The position numbers and the translations under genes were made by a program. Positions 1 to 5,116 of a stretch of DNA of 6,436 nt are shown here, piece after piece. The notes below the pieces were generated by a model. That model saw nothing but the letters and a program-made list of their open reading frames with translations. It made no database searches and was not told the origin of the DNA. How positions within the stretch are numbered: the stretch's first letter is position 1; the number at the start of each line of letters is the position of its first letter. The stretch covers positions 1-6,436 of the forward strand of contig CAZJGK010000123.1 in assembly GCA_964545545.1 (NCBI GenBank). The letters are read 5' to 3'. The stretch is from JAHJTW01 sp964545545. GTDB taxonomy: Bacteria; Krumholzibacteriota; Krumholzibacteriia; LZORAL124-64-63.

Positions 1-939
1 GCTATCGGCCAGGGATTCGAAGATCCAGCTGTTGCAGTAGGTCGAGGCCACCACGCAGGCCTTCATCTGGGCGAACAGGGTGGCGTGGTCCTTGATTTTG
101 CCCCAAACCGGCATCCCCTCCCAGTAGAAGCGGAATTTCTCGTCGTCCACGGCGGCGATCCCCGCGGCGATCCGCGCCTCCAGTTCGGCGTTCAGGACCT
201 CATAGTATTCCTCGGCCTGGGGCAACCCGCGCAGAACCACTGCCGGACCCATGTGGATCGTCCCGTCGAAGAAGGTCAAGGGACTGGGCCGGTGGGCCGC
301 CAGGCGCAAGACCTTTTTCCAGGCCAGGGTGCAGCGGTAGGAGGACGCCATCGTTTCCTTCAGACGGTCCAGATCGAACGGACCACCGGCCACCTCCTCC
401 AGGGTAGGAATCAAGGCCTTGTGCTGGGCGATCAAACCGTCCAGATGATCGCGGGTCAACTCGCCCAGGCCCCGCTGGGTGTCGATGCCTATCAGGGGAA
501 TTTTCCACTCCCGCTGGTAGAAGGAGAACCATTCCTGGACGTCGCGGCACTGGTTGGTGTTGTAGACCAGGACATCGGGCCGGGGCACCGCCGCCATCCC
601 GAAAGCCTGGGTCAACGGCGTGACGCCCTTGAGGTAGGCGCCGACATCGCTGGTCAGATACGAGCAGATGTCGGGGGAGTAGCCCCGCGCATTGGCGGCG
701 GGAATCAGGTCCATGGCGACTCGGGAAGAACCGAGCACGGCTCCGTGGTTCTCCGGGAAATAGACCAGGAACCCGAAGGATCGCAGCAACTCGGCCGGCC
801 CCACGCTGGTGCACCAGGCGATGGGCCGACTGCGGTTTTGGGCCGCCTCATCGAGCTCGCGGAAATATTCCGCCATGATCTTCCGCATCAGGCCCGTGGC
901 GGCGATCTTCTTGATGGTGGGCGAGGGTGTTTCGGTCAT
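1..939 (-). CDS. 2-hydroxyacyl-CoA dehydratase / benzoyl-CoA reductase family subunit (HgdB/BcrC-like), 3' end missing
   Basis: I read 313 codons without a stop from an ATG at 939 to the left edge, so the C-terminus is outside the window. The start is supported by a strong Shine-Dalgarno GGGAGGA (946-952) six bases upstream. The protein has the layout of the iron-sulfur 2-hydroxyacyl-CoA dehydratase/benzoyl-CoA reductase superfamily: WCTSVGPAEL near residues 42-50, FPENHGA near 61-67, DICSY near 90-94, NTNQCRD near 127-133, and VVASTYCNSW near 296-305. Cys43, Cys92 and Cys131 are candidate [4Fe-4S] ligands. Family members are usually around 400 residues, so roughly 100 may be missing. It looks unlike BcrB or BcrC of the right-hand operon and closer to the dehydratase branch, but I cannot name the substrate. 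It is transcribed away from the beta-oxidation genes; a partner subunit and an ATP-dependent activator could lie further left. The family is fairly secure, the exact reaction is not. Confidence 0.85.
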   Translation of the reverse strand, partial: MTETPSPTIKKIAATGLMRKIMAEYFRELDEAAQNRSRPIAWCTSVGPAELLRSFGFLVYFPENHGAVLGSSRVAMDLIPAANARGYSPDICSYLTSDVGAYLKGVTPLTQAFGMAAVPRPDVLVYNTNQCRDVQEWFSFYQREWKIPLIGIDTQRGLGELTRDHLDGLIAQHKALIPTLEEVAGGPFDLDRLKETMASSYRCTLAWKKVLRLAAHRPSPLTFFDGTIHMGPAVVLRGLPQAEEYYEVLNAELEARIAAGIAAVDDEKFRFYWEGMPVWGKIKDHATLFAQMKACVVASTYCNSWIFESLADS

Positions 940-1046
940 CAGCGATCCTCCCGTTTGACGGTGGGTGTATCCTACCATCAATCCGGGAATTTATCATGGG
1001 AATCCTAGCCTGGGGGGGTTCTCGGCCGCATTCCCGCACCCAAAGC

Positions 1047-1075
1047 TTGAAATCCTCTTCGTATGGTGAGAGAAT
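1047..1075 (+). promoter_or_regulatory. weak sigma70-like promoter candidate for the dehydrogenase-thiolase genes
   Basis: TTGAAA (1047-1052) is followed after 17 bases by GAGAAT (1070-1075). The -35 box matches the consensus at five of six positions and the -10 box at four of six. It lies about 110 bases upstream of the start at 1184, in the divergent intergenic region 940-1183. No convincing promoter was found on the minus strand for the divergent dehydratase-family gene, and no sigma54-type GG-N10-GC element was seen. Box matches of this quality arise by chance, so this is only a candidate. Confidence 0.25.
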
Positions 1076-1100
1076 CCTTTTTTATCATGATCAGACTCAG

Positions 1101-1133
1101 GGCACCCCACGCAACTTCGGGTGTCGCGGCACC
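1101..1133 (+). other. two mutually exclusive small hairpins in the leader of the dehydrogenase gene
   Basis: GGCACCC (1101-1107) can pair with GGGTGTC (1119-1125) with one G-U pair. Alternatively GGTGT (1120-1124) can pair with GCACC (1129-1133) around a CGCG loop. The second arm of the first hairpin is the first arm of the second, so they cannot form together. The element lies 50-80 bases before the start codon at 1184 and leaves the Shine-Dalgarno GAGGAG (1171-1176) free. No anti-terminator, U-run or known riboswitch was recognised, so a function is speculative in this GC-rich sequence. Confidence 0.2.
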
Positions 1134-1183
1134 TGGCCTGCTTGTCCATAAGCCCGTTCACCCCGCTTTCGAGGAGATGCGTC

Positions 1184-3151
1184 ATGATCGTCGGTGTCAT
1201 CGGTTCCGGATCCATTGGTCCCGACCTGGCCTACGGATTCGTTTCCGCCCTTGCCCGCGAACCCGGCAGCCGGGTCTACCTTCACGATATCGATGCCAAG
1301 GCCCTCGAAGCCGGCAAGACCCGCATCCTGGGCTATATCGCCAAGGGCGTGGCCCGGGGAAAACTGAATCCCAAGGCAGCCGCGACCATCGAGGAAAAAC
1401 TGGCGCCCACCCTCCAGCTCGCCGATCTCGCCGACTGCGACTATGTGCTTGAGGCCGCCACCGAGGACCTGTCCATCAAGAGGGTCATCCTGGGCAACCT
1501 GGAAAAGGTTGTCCGTGACGACTGCCTGATCGGATTCGCCACCAGCGGCCTGCCCCGGGCGCGTATCGCCGCCGAGGCCGCCCATCCCGAGCGCTGTTTC
1601 GTCAATCACCCCTTCTTCCCCGCCTGGCGCGCCTTGCCCATGGAGGTCGTGCTTTCGGAAGACGAGGGGCTGAGCCGGCGGATGCTGGAGACCCTCGTGC
1701 GGCTTGGCAAAGTACCCGTTGCCACGGCCGATGTGCCCTGTTTCGCCGCCGACGACATCTTCTGCAACTACTGCGCCGAGGCAGCCCGCCTGTTCGTCGA
1801 AGGTGTTGCCACGCCATGGCAAATCGACCGCATCGTCAATGACGCCATCGGTGGAGGCGGCCCCTTCAATGTGATGGATCTTACGCGCGGAAACCTGCTG
1901 AATGTCAAATGTTTGAAGTTGATGGAGGAGGCCGACACAGGGTCGCCCTGGTTCGCGCCGCCGGAAATCTTCTCCTCCCAGGCCAACACACCCTGGCTCG
2001 ACCACCGCAACCCCGGCGACACCGCCTATGATGCCGAGCTGGGGCGCACCGTTCTGGACCGTATCCTCGCCGTCCTGCTGGGCAGAACCCTGTTCGTGGC
2101 AGAAAACGGCATCTGCGACCCGGGCGAATTGAACTGGCTGACGCGCAACGCCCTGGGCTTTTCCTCCGGGCTGCTTGACCTGGCCGAACAGCTGGGGGCT
2201 GAGGAGGTCCGCAGGATCTGCAACCAGTACGCGGCCGCCAACTCCGGTTTTGAGGTGACCGCCGGTGTCGCCGCCGGTAAGCTGCCCTCCTTCCACCGCA
2301 ATGTGAAGGTAAAAAAGGATGGACCCGTGGCTGTGGTATCCATCCACCGCCCGGAGGTCCTCAACGCCCTGAACGACCGCACCATGGAAGAGCTCAAGGA
2401 GACCTTCAGCGGGTTGGCCCGGGACGGGGCGGTCAGCGGAGTGGTCGTGACCAGTTTCGGAGGTACGCTGGCCGGAGCCGACATCAACGAACTCGCGGCC
2501 CTGAAAACTCCGGCCGAGGCTGCGGACAAGTGCCGCCGGGGGCACGCCATCCTGCGCCTGATCGAAACCTTCCCCAAACCGGTTGTCGCCGCCGTGAACG
2601 GCCCGGTGCTGGGGGGCGGTTGCGAGCTGTCAATGGCCTGCCATGCCCGCGTCGTTGGATCGGACCTGATGCTGGGCCAGCCCGAGGTCAACCTCGGCAT
2701 CATTCCCGGTTACGGCGGCACTCAGCGCCTGCCGCGTCTGATCGGGCTCGAACGAGCCTGCGAACTGTTGCGCACCGGCCGTACCATCGGCGCCGCCGAG
2801 GCCTGCAGCTGGGGCTGGGCTACCGGGGAGCCCGCTGCCGATCCGGTCGCAGCGGCGAAGGAACTCATCGCCGGGCATCTGGCCGACCAGCGCCAGATCC
2901 AATCTCTGGATCCGGCGCCCCTGGCCGTGCCCGAGGTGCTGCCCGAGAGCCATATCGGCCACCGATCCCTGGCCATTGATCGCATCCTTTGCGAGGTGAT
3001 CCTCACCGGCCTGGCCCGGGATCTCGAGGCCGGGCTCGAAACCGAGGCTGAGGGCTTCGCCCGTTGCAAGCAGACCGTCGATTACGACATCGGGATGACC
3101 AATTTCATCCAGAACGGGCCCCGGGTGCCCGCAGTCTTCATGAACGAGTAA
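1184..3151 (+). CDS. bifunctional 3-hydroxyacyl-CoA dehydrogenase / enoyl-CoA hydratase (HAD-ECH fusion)
   Basis: A 655-residue cytoplasmic protein. Residues 1-180 form an NAD-binding Rossmann domain (GSGSIG at 7-12), about 183-350 the two C-terminal dehydrogenase domains, and 370-655 a crotonase-fold hydratase. Dehydrogenase catalytic Ser121, His142 and Glu154 are visible; the position normally Asn in the GFIVNR motif is Asp190 (CFAADD). The hydratase domain has AGAD (430-433), GGGCE with Glu481 and QPEVNLG with Glu501, matching the two catalytic glutamates of true hydratases. FadB-type proteins have the opposite domain order. The ATG at 1184 is chosen because GAGGAG (1171-1176) sits seven bases upstream and the Rossmann strand begins at once; a 21-residue upstream extension is unlikely. 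With the adjacent thiolase and bcr genes it probably hydrates 2,3-dehydropimelyl-CoA-like intermediates and oxidises the 3-hydroxyacyl-CoA. The substrate is inferred from context. Confidence 0.92.
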   Translation: MIVGVIGSGSIGPDLAYGFVSALAREPGSRVYLHDIDAKALEAGKTRILGYIAKGVARGKLNPKAAATIEEKLAPTLQLADLADCDYVLEAATEDLSIKRVILGNLEKVVRDDCLIGFATSGLPRARIAAEAAHPERCFVNHPFFPAWRALPMEVVLSEDEGLSRRMLETLVRLGKVPVATADVPCFAADDIFCNYCAEAARLFVEGVATPWQIDRIVNDAIGGGGPFNVMDLTRGNLLNVKCLKLMEEADTGSPWFAPPEIFSSQANTPWLDHRNPGDTAYDAELGRTVLDRILAVLLGRTLFVAENGICDPGELNWLTRNALGFSSGLLDLAEQLGAEEVRRICNQYAAANSGFEVTAGVAAGKLPSFHRNVKVKKDGPVAVVSIHRPEVLNALNDRTMEELKETFSGLARDGAVSGVVVTSFGGTLAGADINELAALKTPAEAADKCRRGHAILRLIETFPKPVVAAVNGPVLGGGCELSMACHARVVGSDLMLGQPEVNLGIIPGYGGTQRLPRLIGLERACELLRTGRTIGAAEACSWGWATGEPAADPVAAAKELIAGHLADQRQIQSLDPAPLAVPEVLPESHIGHRSLAIDRILCEVILTGLARDLEAGLETEAEGFARCKQTVDYDIGMTNFIQNGPRVPAVFMNE

Positions 3152-3162
3152 AGGAATTTAAA

Positions 3163-4446
3163 ATGGCCGACGGCAACACCATCCTCATTCTCGACGGGGC
3201 CCGCAGGCTCCCCCGCGCGGACATCCTCATCGACAACCGGGAACCGGGTCTGTTCTCCCGCTTTGCGACCACTACCCTGGGCGGCATGGCCATCAAGGCC
3301 ACCCTGGCACACACCGCCGTGCCCAGCGGGAAGATAGGACATGTGATCATGGGCATGGCCTCGCACAGCCATCGCGACAGCATTTACGCCGCCCAGGGCA
3401 TGGCCTGGCGGGGCGGTCTTGGCGACGATGTGCCCGCGCTGACCGTCGCGCGCATTTGCGGCAGCGGCATCGAATCGGTGGCGGTGGCCATGGAGCACAT
3501 GCTCGCAGACGTCCGGCACGACAAGGATCGCCCCTTCGTGATCGCCGGCGGCGCCGAAAGCATGCAGTACCCGTTCAACCTGTACAACATGCGGGGCAAG
3601 AAGGTGGGCGCCTCCGTCCAGAAATACGGACCCCTCGACCCGCGCGGCCTGCCGCCGGGGGAAATGCTCCAGGATTCCCTGTTGATGGGCCTCTACGATC
3701 CCGGCGCCCGCCTGGCCATGGCCAACACCGGCGAGGAGCTGGGCCGGCGTTACAAGATCACTCGCGAGGAGGCCGACGCCTTCGGCCACCGGTCGCATAT
3801 GCTGGCCCGCAAGGCCCGCGAATCAGGCTGGTTCAAGGAGGAGATCGAGCCGGTCACCCTGCCCGGCGCCGGTGGCGCCCCCGATACCGTGGTGGAGCAT
3901 GACACCCACATCATGGACAATATCAGCCTGGCGAAGATGGCCCGGCTGCGACCTGCCTTCGAGGCCGGCGGGATCATCACCGCCGGCAATGCAAGCGCGG
4001 TTGTCGACGGTGCGGCCGCCATGGTTCTGGCCCGGGAAGGCGATGCCGCCGCCCACAAAGCCAAGCCGCTGGCCCGTATCCTGGGCTTCGGCACCGCAGC
4101 CTGCGATCCCAGAATCATGGGCTGGGGTCCGGTTCCAGCCACCCGGTTGGCCCTGCAAAAGGCGGGCTTGAAAGGCGGGGATATCGACCATGTCGAGTTG
4201 AACGAAGCCTTCGCGCCCCAGGCCCTGGCCTGCATCCGCGACTTTGCCGACATGGGCATTGATCCCGAGAGGGTCAACCCCCTGGGCAACGCCATCGCGA
4301 TGGGGCATCCACTCGGCGCCACCGGGGCCATCCTGACCCTGACCTGCGCCTACGCCCTGCGTCGCCGGAAGCAACGCTACGGGCTGATCACCATGTGCAT
4401 CGGCGGCGGCCAGGGCAACGCCATGATCATCGAGTCAACACCTTGA
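3163..4446 (+). CDS. acetyl-CoA acyltransferase (thiolase), probably 3-oxopimelyl-CoA thiolase
   Basis: A 427-residue degradative-type thiolase, expected to cleave a 3-oxoacyl-CoA with CoA into acetyl-CoA and a shortened acyl-CoA. The nucleophile is Cys99 in RICGSGIES, the NEAFA motif lies at 347-351, His382 in IAMGHPLGATG, and the second catalytic Cys412 in CIGGGQGNA. The chain is slightly longer than typical thiolases (about 390 residues). The motif usually written GGAIAxGHP reads GNAIAMGHP here, with Asn376 replacing a glycine. The ATG at 3163 is preceded by AAAGGA (3150-3155) with seven bases of spacing, and lies 11 bases after the stop of the dehydrogenase-hydratase, so the two are almost certainly co-transcribed and coupled. 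An in-frame start at 3064 would overlap the upstream gene by nearly 90 bases and add residues foreign to thiolases. Known benzoate pathways need such a thiolase to turn 3-oxopimelyl-CoA into glutaryl-CoA plus acetyl-CoA; that assignment rests on context. Confidence 0.93.
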   Translation: MADGNTILILDGARRLPRADILIDNREPGLFSRFATTTLGGMAIKATLAHTAVPSGKIGHVIMGMASHSHRDSIYAAQGMAWRGGLGDDVPALTVARICGSGIESVAVAMEHMLADVRHDKDRPFVIAGGAESMQYPFNLYNMRGKKVGASVQKYGPLDPRGLPPGEMLQDSLLMGLYDPGARLAMANTGEELGRRYKITREEADAFGHRSHMLARKARESGWFKEEIEPVTLPGAGGAPDTVVEHDTHIMDNISLAKMARLRPAFEAGGIITAGNASAVVDGAAAMVLAREGDAAAHKAKPLARILGFGTAACDPRIMGWGPVPATRLALQKAGLKGGDIDHVELNEAFAPQALACIRDFADMGIDPERVNPLGNAIAMGHPLGATGAILTLTCAYALRRRKQRYGLITMCIGGGQGNAMIIESTP

Positions 4447-4450
4447 CAGG

Positions 4451-4477
4451 CCGGGCGCATTGTGCGCCCTTGCCCGG
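4451..4477 (+). other. strong hairpin with a competing outer pairing between thiolase and CPxC gene
   Basis: GGGCGCA (4453-4459) and TGCGCCC (4463-4469) form a perfect seven-base-pair stem with a three-base loop, starting seven bases after the thiolase stop. CCGGGC (4451-4456) can instead pair with GCCCGG (4472-4477), which would break the short hairpin. There is no U-run, so it is not a classical rho-independent terminator. The Shine-Dalgarno of the next gene (AAAGG, 4483-4487) begins just after it. Its role could be transcript stabilisation, processing or partial attenuation between the enzyme genes and the small gene; this is inference. Confidence 0.5.
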
Positions 4478-4493
4478 TTCCGAAAGGTCAGAT

Positions 4494-4910
4494 ATGTCGC
4501 TGGAATACCGCTGCCCCAAGTGCAATGCGATCCTCAACCCCAATATCCGGGTCATCCTGGTGGCGCGTTTCAACGACCGCAAAGCCATTGTCCTGATGAG
4601 TTCCCGGCTCGGCGATTTCCACATCATCTGCGACAACGAATCCCGCAGCATTCTCCACACGGGTGAGGTGGTGGAATTTTGTTGCCCGGTCTGTTCCGAG
4701 TCCCTGACTTCGCCCAACTTCGACGAATTTGCCGAACTCAGGGTGATCAACAAAGCCAATCCTGATCACAAGTTATGCCTTCTGAGGTTCAGCCGCGTCT
4801 GTGACGAACACGCGACCTTCCTTTACGACGGAGACACGGTCAAGGGGTTCGGTGAGGATGCGGACCTTGTCCGCGAGAAATTCGAAATCGAGGGCAAATG
4901 GGGCTGGTAG
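4494..4910 (+). CDS. small CPxC zinc-ribbon-like protein of unknown function
   Basis: A 138-residue soluble protein with no signal peptide or membrane segment. It has two CPxC pairs, Cys7/Cys10 (RCPKC) and Cys64/Cys67 (CPVC, preceded by Cys63), spaced like the two knuckles of a zinc ribbon separated by a beta-rich insert with ISR-like strands. Further cysteines are at 46, 95 and 103. The C-terminal part contains a VCDEHATFLYDGDTVKGFGE stretch (102-121). The pattern resembles the loosely defined CpXC zinc-ribbon proteins; I do not recognise a function. The ATG at 4494 is chosen because AAAGG (4483-4487) precedes it by six bases and RCPKC follows directly. The gene is 47 bases after the thiolase, likely in the same transcript, and is separated from bcrC by a promoter region. 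It could be a metal-binding accessory, redox or regulatory protein for the aromatic pathway, or an unrelated passenger. Hypothetical status is appropriate. Confidence 0.85.
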   Translation: MSLEYRCPKCNAILNPNIRVILVARFNDRKAIVLMSSRLGDFHIICDNESRSILHTGEVVEFCCPVCSESLTSPNFDEFAELRVINKANPDHKLCLLRFSRVCDEHATFLYDGDTVKGFGEDADLVREKFEIEGKWGW

Positions 4911-4917
4911 CCACGAA

Positions 4918-4951
4918 AATAGTGTCTTCCGGGTTGGACTGAGCCACTATT
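4918..4951. repeat. inverted repeat AATAGTG-N20-CACTATT after the CPxC gene
   Basis: AATAGTG (4918-4924) is exactly complementary to CACTATT (4945-4951), with 20 bases between, beginning eight bases after the stop at 4910. As RNA it could be a long-loop hairpin ending the upstream operon, but the stem is AU-rich, the loop is large and no U-run follows, so it is a poor intrinsic terminator. As DNA it could be a split operator about 70 bases upstream of the bcrC promoter. Neither role can be decided from sequence. Confidence 0.35.
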
Positions 4952-5015
4952 GACGCCATATTCCTGGTAGGCAGACACCATTCCCGAGGCATAACTCAAT
5001 GGTTGCGGAATCCTG

Positions 5016-5044
5016 TTGACACGGTTTGCGCGTTCTGTTATCTT
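5016..5044 (+). promoter_or_regulatory. sigma70-type promoter of the bcrC operon
   Basis: A perfect -35 box TTGACA (5016-5021) is separated by 17 bases from TATCTT (5039-5044), which matches the -10 consensus at four positions including the essential A2 and T6. The surrounding stretch from about 5030 to 5090 is clearly richer in A and T than the genes around it. Transcription would start near 5050-5052, leaving an untranslated leader of about 65 bases before the GTG at 5117. The predicted start point falls inside an inverted repeat (5048-5065), which suggests repression. It would let the reductase genes be transcribed separately from the beta-oxidation genes upstream. Confidence 0.6.
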
Positions 5045-5047
5045 TAT

Positions 5048-5074
5048 TTCGAACGATCGTTAGAATCTCTAACG
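5048..5074. promoter_or_regulatory. palindromic operator overlapping the bcrC transcription start, with an extra half-site
   Basis: TTCGAACGATCGTTAGAA (5048-5065) is an inverted repeat with eight of nine base pairs matching around a perfect ten-base core AACGATCGTT (5052-5061). A third AACG half-site at 5071-5074 makes a second inverted pair, CGTTAG (5058-5063) with CTAACG (5069-5074). Such AACG...CGTT palindromes are typical of TetR-family operators. The position, four bases after the -10 box and over the expected start of transcription, is where a repressor would block initiation. An acyl-CoA or aromatic-CoA responsive repressor is plausible, but no regulator gene lies in the window, so its identity is unknown. 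Confidence 0.5.
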
Positions 5075-5116
5075 GACTATTTTTCATTGTCTTGTGTGAA
5101 CAGACGGGGTCCCTTC

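Noticed and set aside
85..1008. Open frame of 307 codons on the plus strand
   Set aside because: It lies antisense to the dehydratase-family gene, which has recognisable motifs and a strong ribosome site; the plus-strand translation is Gly/Arg/Gln-rich with no family resemblance, as expected of a GC-rich shadow frame.
1119..1150. sigma54-type promoter before the dehydrogenase gene
   Set aside because: The GG and GC dinucleotides do not have the required ten-base spacing.
1097..2545. Open frame of 482 codons on the minus strand
   Set aside because: It is antisense to the dehydrogenase-hydratase gene; long antisense frames are common in GC-rich genes and the translation resembles no known protein.
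3064..3162. N-terminal extension of the thiolase to 3064
   Set aside because: It would overlap the preceding gene and add residues unlike thiolases, whereas the ATG at 3163 has a well-spaced ribosome site.
4494..4910. CPxC protein as the ferredoxin usually found near bcr genes
   Set aside because: It lacks the CxxCxxC...C clusters of 2[4Fe-4S] ferredoxins and the CxxxxCxxC pattern of [2Fe-2S] types; two separated CPxC pairs indicate a zinc ribbon instead.
4950..4978. TTGACG as a second -35 box upstream of bcrC
   Set aside because: No acceptable -10 sequence lies 16-18 bases downstream (AGACAC at 17).
5003..5116. N-terminal extension of bcrC to an ATG at 5003
   Set aside because: It would start upstream of the -35 box and contain the whole promoter and operator; known BcrC proteins have no such extension.
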